Assembly: GCA_024696355.1 (NCBI GenBank)
Contig: JAILGV010000030.1
Coordinates: 1-64,000 of the forward strand
Reading direction: 5' to 3'
Length of the DNA: 64,000 nt
Source: Solobacterium sp.
GTDB taxonomy: Bacteria > Bacillota_I > Bacilli_A > Erysipelotrichales > Erysipelotrichaceae
The position numbers and the translations under genes are program-made. The notes under the pieces were generated by a model. It was not told the DNA's origin, made no database searches, and worked only from the letters and a program-made list of their open reading frames with translations. Below, one piece after another: positions 49,075 to 58,187 of the stretch (its first letter is position 1; every line of letters begins with the position of its first letter).

Positions 49075-50151
49075 ATGGAAATGACATTACGCTGGTACGG
49101 CAGTCAGTACGACACAGTCACACTTGAACAGATCAGACAGATTCCCGGTGTGAAGGGTGTTATTACAACACTTTACTACAAGCAGCCCGGTGAACTCTGG
49201 ACACGTGAAGAAATCAGAGCATTAAAGGATGAAGTTGCGGCAGCGGGAATGCATATTGCCGGCATTGAAAGCGTTAATGTTTCCGACGCAATCAAGACCG
49301 GTTCCGAAGGCCGTGATCATGATATTGAAAACTACATTAAAACTCTGGAGAATCTCGGCAAAGAGGACATTCATCTTGTCTGCTATAATTTCATGCCGGT
49401 ATTCGACTGGACAAGAACCGAACTGGCAAGAAAGAGAGAAGACGGTTCTACAGTACTGGCCTACACACAGGCAGCTGTTGATTCACTGAATCCCGAAAAG
49501 ATGTTTGATTCCATCGCCGGTGACATGAACGGAACAGTTATGCCGGGCTGGGAGCCTGAGCGTATGGCGAGAGTCAAGGAGCTCTTTGAGACATATAAAG
49601 ATATCGACAACGAAAAGCTGTTTGAAAATCTTGTTTACTTCCTGAAGGCTATTATGCCTGTATGCAACGAATATGACATCAAAATGGCCATCCATCCGGA
49701 TGATCCGGCATGGTCCGTCTTCGGTCTGCCGAGAATTATCATCAACAAGGAAAACATTCTCCGTCTGATGAATGCTGTGGACGATGTTCACAACGGTGTT
49801 ACTTTCTGCTCCGGTTCCTACGGAACAAATCTCAACAATAATCTGCCTGAGATGATCCGCAGCCTGAAGGGAAGAATTCACTTTGCACATGTAAGAAATC
49901 TGAAGTTCAACAGCCCCGATGATTTCGAGGAGGCAGCACATCTGTCCTCTGACGGTACATTCGATATGTATGAAATCATCAAGGCACTCTATGACATCGG
50001 CTTCGACGGACCGATCAGACCCGACCACGGCCGCATGATCTGGGGTGAAGTGGCAATGCCGGGTTACGGTCTCTATGACCGTGCGCTCGGTGCAGCATAT
50101 ATCAACGGCTTATGGGAAGCTGTAGAAAAAGCATCCGAGAGAGGTATCTGA
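49075..50151 (+). CDS. uxuA: Mannonate dehydratase
   Basis: A 358-residue TIM-barrel enzyme that dehydrates D-mannonate to 2-keto-3-deoxy-D-gluconate (KDG) using Mn2+/Fe2+. It begins with the conserved EMTLRWYG and shows FCSGSYG, HFAHVRN and the RPDHGRMIWGE ligand motif. Length is normal. AAAGGAG precedes the start. It is followed after one base by the uxuB::eda fusion, so the operon covers reduction, dehydration and aldol cleavage of the glucuronate/fructuronate branch. A hexuronate isomerase (UxaC) and KDG kinase are not in the window. Confidence 0.95.
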   Translation: MEMTLRWYGSQYDTVTLEQIRQIPGVKGVITTLYYKQPGELWTREEIRALKDEVAAAGMHIAGIESVNVSDAIKTGSEGRDHDIENYIKTLENLGKEDIHLVCYNFMPVFDWTRTELARKREDGSTVLAYTQAAVDSLNPEKMFDSIAGDMNGTVMPGWEPERMARVKELFETYKDIDNEKLFENLVYFLKAIMPVCNEYDIKMAIHPDDPAWSVFGLPRIIINKENILRLMNAVDDVHNGVTFCSGSYGTNLNNNLPEMIRSLKGRIHFAHVRNLKFNSPDDFEEAAHLSSDGTFDMYEIIKALYDIGFDGPIRPDHGRMIWGEVAMPGYGLYDRALGAAYINGLWEAVEKASERGI

Positions 50152-50152
50152 A

Positions 50153-52408
50153 ATGAAACTTTCAAATGAAGGACTGAAAAACAGAGAAGAGTGGATTTCC
50201 AAAGGATATGCGCTTCCGGAATTTGACCGGGAGGAAATGGTCAGGGAAACACTTGCCCATCCGGTATGGGTTCACTTCGGCGCAGGCAATATCTTCCGTG
50301 CTTTCCAGGCTGCCGCAGCACAGAAACTTCTGAATGAAGGCATCATGAAATCCGGCATTATTGCGGTTGACGGGTTTGATTATGAAATTGTCGAAAAAGC
50401 ATACAGACCCAATGACAACCTGTCCGTTCTGGTCACTCTGAAGGCAAACGGAACAGTTGAGAAAAATGTTATCGGTTCTATCGGAGAATCATGCATGCTT
50501 GATTCCGAAAATGCCGCTGAATATGCTAGACTAAAAGAGATCTTCAGAAGTGACAGCCTTCAGTTATGCACATTCACAATCACGGAAAAAGGCTATGCAC
50601 TGACAGACGCTTCCGGAAAGGAACTGGCTTCTGTTACGGAAGATATCGAAAAGGGAGTTGAAAAGCCGATGAGCTACATCGGCAAGGTCACATCACTGCT
50701 TTATGCAAGATATCTGGCGGGTGAGAAACCGATCGCAATGGTTTCCACTGACAACTGCAGCCACAACGGCGACAAGCTGTTTGCGGCGGTAGATACCTTT
50801 GCAAAGCGCTGGGCTGAAAAGGGACATGTTGAAAAGGGATTTGCCGAGTATATCGAAAATCCCAAAAAGGTATCGTTCCCCTGGTCAATGATCGATAAGA
50901 TTACGCCGAGACCTGATCACTCCGTAGAGGAAATTCTGAAAAAGGACGGACTTCCTCTTGAACCGGTTATCACATCCAGAAAGAGCTATGTGGCTCCGTT
51001 CGTAAATGCGGAGGAAAGTGAATATCTTGTCATCGAGGACTGGTTCCCCAACGGAAGACCGGCCCTGGAAAAAGCAGGATTCTACTTCACTGACAGAGAG
51101 ACTGTAGACAAAGTCGAAAGAATGAAAGTCTGCACATGTCTGAATCCGCTTCATACAGCACTGGCTGTATTCGGATGTCTGCTTGGCTACAGCAAGATTT
51201 CCGATGAAATGAAGGATGAAAATCTTGTATCCCTGGTCAAGACAATCGGCTACAAAGAAGGTCTGCCTGTCGTTGTCAATCCTGGCATTCTGGATCCGAA
51301 ACAGTTTATTGACACTGTTGTCAATGTACGTATTCCGAATCCGTTTATGCCGGATACACCGCAGAGAATTGCCACAGATACTTCCCAGAAGCTGTCAATC
51401 CGTTACGGAGAGACGATCAAGGCATATCTCGCTGATGACAGCCTTGATGTCAGAGATCTGAAAAAGATACCGCTGGTATTCGCAGGATGGCTCAGATACC
51501 TGATGGGAGTGGACGATGAGGGCAATGCGTTTGAGCTGAGCCCGGATCCGCTGCTGGAAGATGTAAAAGCCTATGTCAGTGATTTCAGGTGCGGCGAGGT
51601 TCCTTCTGAAGAAACAGTAAAAGCAAAACTGCTTCCTCTGCTCAAAAACGCCAAAATATTCGGCGTTGATCTTGAAGAGGCTGGCATGAGCGGCGCTGTG
51701 ATCAGGCATTTCATGGAAATGCTGAAAGGAAAAGGAGCGGTAAGAAACGTGTTAAAAGAAAATACCAAATCAGAGAGCATTATTGATCAGCTCGGCAAAA
51801 TCGGAATTGTACCGGTTGTTGTAATCAATGACGTAAAAGACGCTGTACCTCTTGCAAAGGCGCTCGTTGAGGGCGGACTTCCCTGTGCAGAAGTAACATT
51901 CAGAACTGAAGCTGCCGAAGAAGCAATCAGACAGATGGTTGCGGCATATCCTGAAATGCTCGTCGGTGCAGGAACAGTCCTGACAAAAGAGCAGGCTGAC
52001 CGTGCAATCGCTGCAGGTTCAAAATTCATCGTATCCCCCGGCCTGAATCCTGAAGTTGTTGAGTATGTTCTTTCCAAGGGCGTACCTATGACACCGGGCA
52101 CATGCACACCGAGCGATATTGAAAAAGCACTCTCACTCGGTCTGACAGAAGTGAAATTCTTCCCGGCAGAGCCTTCCGGAGGTCTGAAGATGATCAAGGC
52201 TCTGGCAGCACCGTATGTTAATGTCAGATTTATGCCTACAGGCGGAATCGGCCCGGGCAACGTCAGAGAATATCTGGCATACAACAAGATCTTTGCCTGC
52301 GGCGGAAGCTGGATGGTAAAGGGCGATCTGATCAAAGAAGGAAAATTTGACGAGATCAAGGCACTTGTTAAAGAAGCAGCTGACATCGTAAAGGAAGTCA
52401 GAGGCTGA
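50153..52408 (+). CDS. Fusion: fructuronate reductase (UxuB) plus KDPG aldolase (Eda)
   Basis: A 751-residue protein. Residues 1-530 are a mannitol dehydrogenase-family D-fructuronate reductase: WVHFGAGNIFRAFQAA binds NAD, FPWSMIDKITPRP and the LHTALAVFGCLLGY helix follow, and the C terminus ends in a GAVR motif. Residues 533-751 are a class I KDPG/KHG aldolase: GIVPVVVINDV, EVTFRT, GAGTV, the Schiff-base lysine near 667 in EVKFFPAE, and PTGGIGPGNV. The first and last steps around mannonate dehydratase are thus joined in one polypeptide. In frame at the joint lies GTG 51749, where a free aldolase would start, with AAAGGAG 11 bases upstream; separate translation of the aldolase is possible. 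Confidence 0.9.
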   Translation: MKLSNEGLKNREEWISKGYALPEFDREEMVRETLAHPVWVHFGAGNIFRAFQAAAAQKLLNEGIMKSGIIAVDGFDYEIVEKAYRPNDNLSVLVTLKANGTVEKNVIGSIGESCMLDSENAAEYARLKEIFRSDSLQLCTFTITEKGYALTDASGKELASVTEDIEKGVEKPMSYIGKVTSLLYARYLAGEKPIAMVSTDNCSHNGDKLFAAVDTFAKRWAEKGHVEKGFAEYIENPKKVSFPWSMIDKITPRPDHSVEEILKKDGLPLEPVITSRKSYVAPFVNAEESEYLVIEDWFPNGRPALEKAGFYFTDRETVDKVERMKVCTCLNPLHTALAVFGCLLGYSKISDEMKDENLVSLVKTIGYKEGLPVVVNPGILDPKQFIDTVVNVRIPNPFMPDTPQRIATDTSQKLSIRYGETIKAYLADDSLDVRDLKKIPLVFAGWLRYLMGVDDEGNAFELSPDPLLEDVKAYVSDFRCGEVPSEETVKAKLLPLLKNAKIFGVDLEEAGMSGAVIRHFMEMLKGKGAVRNVLKENTKSESIIDQLGKIGIVPVVVINDVKDAVPLAKALVEGGLPCAEVTFRTEAAEEAIRQMVAAYPEMLVGAGTVLTKEQADRAIAAGSKFIVSPGLNPEVVEYVLSKGVPMTPGTCTPSDIEKALSLGLTEVKFFPAEPSGGLKMIKALAAPYVNVRFMPTGGIGPGNVREYLAYNKIFACGGSWMVKGDLIKEGKFDEIKALVKEAADIVKEVRG

Positions 52409-52427
52409 GAATAAGTACAAACCAGGG

Positions 52428-52456
52428 AACCGGTCATTGTGAAATGACCGGTTTTT
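52428..52456 (+). terminator. Terminator of the uxu operon
   Basis: AACCGGTCATT and AATGACCGGTT stem followed by TTTTT. Confidence 0.88.
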
Positions 52457-52511
52457 GCATGCGGAAAGCAGTTCTCTGGTTTGACCAAGTGATGACGCAG
52501 GATGATATTAA

Positions 52512-52520
52512 TGCTAAAAT
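52512..52520 (+). promoter_or_regulatory. Extended -10 promoter of the large flavoprotein gene
   Basis: TGC-TAAAAT, with TAAGGAGAA as ribosome site before ATG 52557. An alternative promoter is TTGACC (52481-52486) with GATATT 17 bp downstream. Confidence 0.5.
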
Positions 52521-52556
52521 AGTCGGGAACTGATCTGCAGATAAGGAGAACCGATC

Positions 52557-55367
52557 ATGATTGCTAAAGAAGTCAACCCGAATATTCATGTAAATGAATG
52601 GGATTTTCCGCGCGAAGATTATCACTGCAGCGATCCGGAAAAGAAAAAACTAGTTAAACAGCTGGCTGTTATGATAACCGACAGCATTCCCCGGAAGCTT
52701 CCCGGGGGAATGAAAGAAAATCACATGGATTTCTGGATTCTGGACAGACTTCTGACCAAGGATGAAGTCCGCTTCATGCTGAGCTTTAAGAAAAGAAGAA
52801 CCGGTCTTACAACAAGGGAACTCGCTGAACGCAACCGCATGACGGAAGAGCAGACGCAGACGGTCATCGATCATCTGCTGTGGATCGGTCTGCTGGAACA
52901 GAACCGCGATAATGAAGATCATCATATCCAGTACCTTATTCCGAAGTGGGTGGTCGGATCAGGTGAATATATGGTGGAGCATCCGACACTTGCCGATATG
53001 CATCCGGAAGTGGCTACCATGTTCAATTTGGCACCGCAGGAACCGCTGGAAATAGCGGCTCCGCTGATTCCTCCCGGAGGGGCGGGAATCGGAATGCATG
53101 TAATTCCGGTGGAAAAGGCAATTGAAGCGGAATCGCAGTCGGTCAGTGTAGAGCATCTTTCACACTGGCTGAACAAATATGACACTTTCTGCGCTATGGT
53201 CTGCGCCTGCCGGAAAGCACAGCGTTACAGAGGTGAAGGCGTAGGCGACATCGAGGGATACATGTGCATCGGTGTCGGCGATATTGCGGAATTCCTGGTA
53301 ACATCCGGAAAGGATGCACATTATATCAGCAGGGAAGAGGCAATGGATATTATCATCCGTGCGGAACGCAAGGGCTACGTGCACCAGATTACCAATCTGG
53401 ACGGACCCAACCGCATTGTCGGCATCTGCAACTGCTCGCCGGGAAGCTGCTACGGTCTGAGAACCTCACAGCTGTTCAATACCCCGAACATGTCAAGAAG
53501 TGCATACCGTGCCCATGTTGATCATGCAAAGTGCACTGCCTGCGGAAAATGCGTTGAGGTATGTCCAGCAGGTGCGGCAAAACTGGGACAGAAGCTCTGC
53601 CGTAAAAACGGCACAAAAGTAACATACCCGATGCATGAGCTGCCTGATGAGACGGAATGGGGCGAAGACAAGTGGGACAGAGATTACCGTGACCATAACA
53701 GGATCAACTGCTATGACACCGGTACCGCTCCCTGCAAAACAGCATGTCCGGCACACCTGGCCGTTCAGGGATATGTCAGAATGGCGGCGGAAGGAAGATA
53801 CCGTGATGCGCTCAGGCTGATCAGACAGGACAATCCTTTCCCTGCGGTATGCGGAGCAGTATGCAACCGCCGCTGTGAGGACAGATGCACCAGAGGAATG
53901 ATCGATGAGCCTGTCGCCATTGATGAGATCAAGAAATTCCTTGCTTACAGGGAGCTTAATGAAGCAGATCAGTATATTCCGGTATGTGAAAACGGAGACG
54001 GTGAACAGTGGAAGGATTATCCCGTTGCCGTAATCGGTGCCGGTCCCGCAGGGCTTACGGCAGCTTATTATCTGCGGACGGAAGGCTATCCGGTAACTGT
54101 ATTTGAGAAGGAAAGCAGGCCGGGAGGCATGCTTGTCAACGGAATTCCCGACTTCAGGCTGGACAAGAAGGTTGTCGACGCCGAAATCAGCATTATCAGA
54201 AAGATGGGTGCGGAAATCATATGCGGCACAGAAGTCGGAAAGGATATTACTCTTGATGAGCTCCGTGCCAGAGGCTTCAAGGCATTCTATATTGCTATCG
54301 GACTTCAGGGCGGCAGAAAGGCCGGAGTTCCGGGTGAGGACGCTGCGGGCACCGGAAGCGGCATTGCCTTCCTGAAGCGCGTAAATCAGGATCATTCCGT
54401 ACGTCTGAGCGGTGATACTGTTGTAATCGGCGGCGGAAACGTCGCGGCGGATGTTGCGCGTACTGCAGTCCGTGCTTCCCAAGGCAGGGTAACCATGGTC
54501 TGCCTTGAGCAGAGACGGCAGATGCCGGCGGCGAAGGATGAGGTAAGAGAAGTCCTTGAAGAAGGCATCGAAATTCTGAACGGCTGGGGTCCGAAGGAGA
54601 TTATTGCCGAAAACGGAAAGACAGCCGGTGTCATATTTAAGAAATGCACGTCTGTATTTGATGAAGAAGGCAGATTTGCGCCGGAATACAATGAAGAGGA
54701 AACAATCACTGTCAGATGCGAAAATGTGCTTCTGGCAATCGGCCAGAGCGCTGAATGGGGCGGCCTGCTTAACGGCACAAAGGTTGAACTGAAAGCAAAC
54801 GGAACCGCAGCTGCGGATCCTGTGACGCTGCAGACAGCAGAACCGGACATCTTTATCGGCGGGGATATCTTCCGCGGACCGCGCTTTGCGATTGATGCAA
54901 TCGCTGACGGAAGGGAAGGCATGGTTTCCATCAACCGGTATGTGCATCCGGGGCAGTCACTGACAATCGGAAGGGATCTCAGGCAGTTTATTGAACTTGA
55001 CCGTGATGATATTTCCGTTTACGGCTATGATACCGCCGGACGTCAGGCTCCGGGAATGAGGGAAGGCGAGCCGCTCGGGAGCTTTGAGGACTTCAGGCTG
55101 CCGCTGACTGAGGAGCAGGTCAGAACAGAAGCGGCAAGATGTCTGAGCTGCGGCGCAACAACTGTAGATCTGAACAAATGCATCGGATGCGGACTGTGCA
55201 CGACAAGATGTGAATTTGATGCAATTCACCTGAGCAGGGATATTCCGCATGCCAGTGACATGCATACTGCAGAGGAAATGATGAAGGTTGTGGCACCTTA
55301 TGCGGCAAAGCGTGCAGTTAAAATTGCTCTGAAGAAAAGAAAATCAAATAAAGCCGCAAATGCATAA
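52557..55367 (+). CDS. 936-residue multi-domain iron-sulfur flavoprotein (HTH-like, ferredoxin, GltD-like)
   Basis: A modular oxidoreductase. Residues about 1-120 contain a winged-helix-like segment (TTRELAERNRMTEEQTQTVI). Residues 170-310 are a cysteine domain with CACRKAQR and ICNCSPGSCYG. A ferredoxin module starts at C325 (CTACGKCVEVCP). Residues about 375-800 are GltD-like: C-rich entry CKTACPAHLAVQGYV, FAD motif AVIGAGPAGLTAAY (about 489), second dinucleotide motif VVIGGGNVAADVA (about 621) and IGQSAEW. A terminal ferredoxin has CIGCGLCTTRC (about 874). It probably moves electrons between NAD(P)H and ferredoxin or an unknown substrate. It lies between uxu and ula genes but has its own promoter and terminator. 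No glutamate synthase large subunit is nearby. Confidence 0.8.
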   Translation: MIAKEVNPNIHVNEWDFPREDYHCSDPEKKKLVKQLAVMITDSIPRKLPGGMKENHMDFWILDRLLTKDEVRFMLSFKKRRTGLTTRELAERNRMTEEQTQTVIDHLLWIGLLEQNRDNEDHHIQYLIPKWVVGSGEYMVEHPTLADMHPEVATMFNLAPQEPLEIAAPLIPPGGAGIGMHVIPVEKAIEAESQSVSVEHLSHWLNKYDTFCAMVCACRKAQRYRGEGVGDIEGYMCIGVGDIAEFLVTSGKDAHYISREEAMDIIIRAERKGYVHQITNLDGPNRIVGICNCSPGSCYGLRTSQLFNTPNMSRSAYRAHVDHAKCTACGKCVEVCPAGAAKLGQKLCRKNGTKVTYPMHELPDETEWGEDKWDRDYRDHNRINCYDTGTAPCKTACPAHLAVQGYVRMAAEGRYRDALRLIRQDNPFPAVCGAVCNRRCEDRCTRGMIDEPVAIDEIKKFLAYRELNEADQYIPVCENGDGEQWKDYPVAVIGAGPAGLTAAYYLRTEGYPVTVFEKESRPGGMLVNGIPDFRLDKKVVDAEISIIRKMGAEIICGTEVGKDITLDELRARGFKAFYIAIGLQGGRKAGVPGEDAAGTGSGIAFLKRVNQDHSVRLSGDTVVIGGGNVAADVARTAVRASQGRVTMVCLEQRRQMPAAKDEVREVLEEGIEILNGWGPKEIIAENGKTAGVIFKKCTSVFDEEGRFAPEYNEEETITVRCENVLLAIGQSAEWGGLLNGTKVELKANGTAAADPVTLQTAEPDIFIGGDIFRGPRFAIDAIADGREGMVSINRYVHPGQSLTIGRDLRQFIELDRDDISVYGYDTAGRQAPGMREGEPLGSFEDFRLPLTEEQVRTEAARCLSCGATTVDLNKCIGCGLCTTRCEFDAIHLSRDIPHASDMHTAEEMMKVVAPYAAKRAVKIALKKRKSNKAANA

Positions 55368-55387
55368 ATTACAGAAACTGCAAAAAG

Positions 55388-55427
55388 AGGAACTGCATAA
55401 CCCGAGCGGGAACATGCAGTTCCTTTC
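55388..55427 (+). terminator. Terminator of the large flavoprotein gene
   Basis: AGGAACTGCAT and ATGCAGTTCCT form an eleven-bp stem followed by TTTC. Confidence 0.7.
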
Positions 55428-55432
55428 ATAAA

Positions 55433-55457
55433 AATATCCTCCCGGGGGGAGGATATT
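55433..55457. terminator. Hairpin between the convergent flavoprotein and ulaF genes
   Basis: AATATCCTCCC, ggg loop, GGGAGGATATT. T-rich sequence follows on both sides, so it probably ends the ula minus-strand operon. Confidence 0.65.
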
Positions 55458-55478
55458 CTTCTTGTTTTACGAACAGGA

Positions 55479-56177
55479 TCAGTTTCCCTGACCGTAGTAT
55501 GCATTCGCACCGTGCTTGCGGTAATAATGCTTGTCCTGCAGTTCCTGCGGGGCTTCTTTTACCTTCGGCTCAATCAGTTCCGTACGAAGAGCCATCTTGG
55601 CAACTTCTTCCAGAACAACCGCACAGTGCACTGCGTCTTCTGCATTCTTTCCCCAGCAGAAAGGACCGTGGTTCTTGCAGAGCGCTGCCGATACTGCTTC
55701 GTAGTCGATGCCCATGCGGCCGAACTCATTGACGATCAGATGGCCTGTGTTCTCTTCGTAAGCCTCATCAATTTCTTCCTTCGTCAGGCAGCGCAGGCAG
55801 GGAACATCACCGTAGAAATAGTCGGCATGTGTTGTGCCGTAGCAGGGGATGCTGCGGCCGGCCTGGGCCCAGCTTGTTGCATAAGGGGAGTGCGTGTGAA
55901 CAACGCCGCCGATGTTGGGGAATGCTTTGTAAAGCTCGACGTGTGTTGCAGTATCGCTTGACGGATTCAGTTTTCCTTCGACAACGTTTCCGTTCAGATC
56001 GACAACAACCATATCCTCCGGTGTGAGCTTGTCGTAGTCGACGCCGCTCGGTTTGATAACAAACAGACCTTTTTCACGGTCGATTCCGGAAACATTGCCC
56101 CATGTGAATGTTACAAGTCCGTATTTCGGAAGCAGCATATTTGCTTCATAAACTTCTTTTTTTAATTCTTCAAGCAT
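55479..56177 (-). CDS. ulaF: L-ribulose-5-phosphate 4-epimerase
   Basis: A 232-residue class II aldolase-fold epimerase of the AraD/UlaF/SgaE group. It has the TWGNVSGID phosphate site, [14 protein letters not shown], the zinc histidines in VVHTHSPYA (H94, H96) and a later KNHGPF histidine. It forms D-xylulose-5-phosphate, the entry point to the pentose phosphate pathway. The context with ulaE and ulaG supports UlaF over AraD. ATG 56177 follows GAGGAG; the in-frame ATG 56192 overlaps the ulaE stop and the ribosome site. Confidence 0.92.
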   Translation of the reverse strand: MLEELKKEVYEANMLLPKYGLVTFTWGNVSGIDREKGLFVIKPSGVDYDKLTPEDMVVVDLNGNVVEGKLNPSSDTATHVELYKAFPNIGGVVHTHSPYATSWAQAGRSIPCYGTTHADYFYGDVPCLRCLTKEEIDEAYEENTGHLIVNEFGRMGIDYEAVSAALCKNHGPFCWGKNAEDAVHCAVVLEEVAKMALRTELIEPKVKEAPQELQDKHYYRKHGANAYYGQGN

Positions 56178-56188
56178 ATTTATTCTCC

Positions 56189-57046
56189 TCATTCACACTG
56201 CGCAGCAGCTTCTTCAATTTTGGCACGCAGGAATTTCGCTGAATCACAGATTGTTTTTTCGTAGTCCTGACCTTTCTGGTGCCAGAACTCACCGGTAAAC
56301 ATACGGACGCCCATTTCAAGGGAAGCCTTGATGCATCTGACATATTCGGTATGTCCTGTGGGATCGCCGAAATTCATATCTCTGTACAGACCGGGCTTTG
56401 TTTCCTTGAGATGCACTGCGAAGATATGACCGCTTCCGCGCTTCATGTCTTCCACGACATCGGTTCCGTAGATCAGTGATGCATTTTTCAGATTTCCGAT
56501 ATCCGGATAAACACCCAGCCACGGGGAATCAATCAGATCGACATAATGCATGGACTTTGTGACAGTGTCCATGAACGGAGTTTCCATTGTCTCAAAGGCA
56601 AGCACAACGCCGTATTCTGCAGCAATCTCGGCAGATTTAGCCAGATTCTCGCGGAACCAGCGCTCGGTATCAGCGTCGCCGTCTTCGTAATATACATCAT
56701 AGCCGGCAAGCTGGATGATGCGGATTCCCGTATTTGCCGAGAATACAATGGCCTTTTTCATCATTTCCAGTGCTCTTTCCCGTGTTTTTTCATCATGGGA
56801 GCCGAGCGGCCATTTGCGGTGTCCGGACAGGCACATTGTCAGAAGGGGAGTGCCCATCGTACGTGAAAGCTGACCAAGCTCACGCTGTTTTTCCTCGCTC
56901 CAGTCCAGGCGTTCCTGACGCCAGTCTGTTTCATCGATACTGATCTCCAGGCGGTCAAATCCGCTGGTGCGGGCAATATCGAACATTCTGGCAAAATCAT
57001 ATCCGGCAGGAATGGCCTTTTCATAAAGCCCAAGTGAATATTTCAT
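56189..57046 (-). CDS. ulaE: L-ribulose-5-phosphate 3-epimerase (UlaE type)
   Basis: A 285-residue TIM-barrel epimerase (UlaE/SgaU). It starts [13 protein letters not shown] and contains [48 protein letters not shown], the metal glutamate in [19 protein letters not shown] and HLKETKPG. These motifs are specific for the L-xylulose-5-phosphate 3-epimerase group. It lies between ulaF (12 bp downstream) and the propeller gene (25 bp upstream), clearly one transcript. Confidence 0.94.
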   Translation of the reverse strand: MKYSLGLYEKAIPAGYDFARMFDIARTSGFDRLEISIDETDWRQERLDWSEEKQRELGQLSRTMGTPLLTMCLSGHRKWPLGSHDEKTRERALEMMKKAIVFSANTGIRIIQLAGYDVYYEDGDADTERWFRENLAKSAEIAAEYGVVLAFETMETPFMDTVTKSMHYVDLIDSPWLGVYPDIGNLKNASLIYGTDVVEDMKRGSGHIFAVHLKETKPGLYRDMNFGDPTGHTEYVRCIKASLEMGVRMFTGEFWHQKGQDYEKTICDSAKFLRAKIEEAAAQCE

Positions 57047-57071
57047 ATTCCGTTACCTGTTCCCGCGCTGT

Positions 57072-58118
57072 TTACTTTGTCAGAGTATATACTGCAATTT
57101 CGTCGGTTTCACGGTTGGCTGCAATGAGCTTGTCCTGATCTCCGTCACGGAAATACATGCAGTTTGCAGGTCCTGCGCCGGCATCAAGAACATCAAATAC
57201 ATAGCCGCCGTCATAATGAATCGCAAGAAGCTCACGGTCTTCCTGACGGTTTCCGATAAATGCATATTCCGTTCCGTCAAGATTTGCGCCCCAGACTGCG
57301 TGCAGGAACGGCATCTTCTTCTCTGCTTCGAATACCTTTTCGAAACTGCCGTTCTTTTCTTTATAGACAGCAAGTGTGTCGCCGTGGAAAGGTGAAAGAA
57401 CGAGGAGTTCCTTTTTTCCGTCGCCGTCATAGTCCTGATACAGCATGTCGCTCGTCGGAACGTCAAGAATCTTCTCGGCGGACCATTCACCGTCGGCGGA
57501 TGCGGGAGCATCTACGCGGTAAACACCGTTCTCCGTGCCGACCAGAACAAATTCATCATCACCGTCAGCCACTTTTGCAAAGCCGTGGTTTTTGTACAGG
57601 CCGCTGACCAGCGGTGTCAGTTCAAGCTGATGCTCGCTGCTGTATGCACGGATGTCTTCGGGAAGCTTTCCGACCCAGATGCGTCCGGGACATGTCCAGT
57701 CATTCTTGAAGGCATGGGCACTCTTGAGCGTGCAGGCAACGATGTAGTATTCGCCGGCTTTTCTGATGACGCCGAAACGGTGGACAAACGGCAGGTCGCA
57801 CAGTACGTGCATGATCCATTTTCCGTTTTCACGTGTATAGTACACAATCTTTGCTTCAGCTGAATTATTCGGACTGTAGAACTTGTATGTCGCCATAAGA
57901 ATCGGATCATCATCAGCTGAAAGGGGATACTGGGCAAGAGTCATGACACCGCCCGGACCTTCCCAGAGGGTATCCGTACGTGTTCCGTCAAGGTCAAATA
58001 CATATGCAGGATCTTCTTTTTCTGCAGCACAGATCAGATGACGTTTTCCGTCAAATTTCATTTCAGCTACTGCGTAGCATTTGTTCAGATTTGCAATAAC
58101 CTTTTTTTCTGCTTTCAT
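57072..58118 (-). CDS. Cytosolic beta-propeller-like protein of unknown function in the ula operon
   Basis: A 348-residue protein without signal peptide or membrane helix. It is built of repeated beta-rich units with recurring short strands (HLICAAEKED, EYYIVACTLKS, DEFVLVGTENGVYRV, KELLVLSPFHGDTLAVY, EYAFIGNRQEDRELLAI, DKLIAANRETDEIAVYTL). One unit has DYDGDGKKELLV, like the calcium loop of FG-GAP/VCBS repeats. About six or seven blades are likely. GAAGGAGAT precedes the ATG. It sits where ulaD would be expected, between ulaG and ulaE. A lactonase, epimerase or sugar-binding role are all possible; I do not assign one. Confidence 0.72.
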   Translation of the reverse strand: MKAEKKVIANLNKCYAVAEMKFDGKRHLICAAEKEDPAYVFDLDGTRTDTLWEGPGGVMTLAQYPLSADDDPILMATYKFYSPNNSAEAKIVYYTRENGKWIMHVLCDLPFVHRFGVIRKAGEYYIVACTLKSAHAFKNDWTCPGRIWVGKLPEDIRAYSSEHQLELTPLVSGLYKNHGFAKVADGDDEFVLVGTENGVYRVDAPASADGEWSAEKILDVPTSDMLYQDYDGDGKKELLVLSPFHGDTLAVYKEKNGSFEKVFEAEKKMPFLHAVWGANLDGTEYAFIGNRQEDRELLAIHYDGGYVFDVLDAGAGPANCMYFRDGDQDKLIAANRETDEIAVYTLTK

Positions 58119-58147
58119 TGTTAAATCTCCTTCTCCATAAATCGGAA

Positions 58148-58176
58148 CTTCCTCCCGCCGGAAGAGCGGGAGGAAG
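58148..58176 (-). other. Intercistronic hairpin between ulaG and the propeller gene
   Basis: CTTCCTCCCGC and GCGGGAGGAAG form a perfect eleven-bp stem with a seven-base loop and no T run. It is more likely an mRNA processing or stability element than a terminator. Confidence 0.65.
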
Positions 58177-58187
58177 GTATTGCCTGA

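Noticed and set aside
53493-54947. Long minus-strand ORF (484 codons) opposite the large flavoprotein
   Set aside because: It is antisense to conserved FAD and Fe-S motifs, with no start signal and no domain. Long antisense frames are expected from this codon use.
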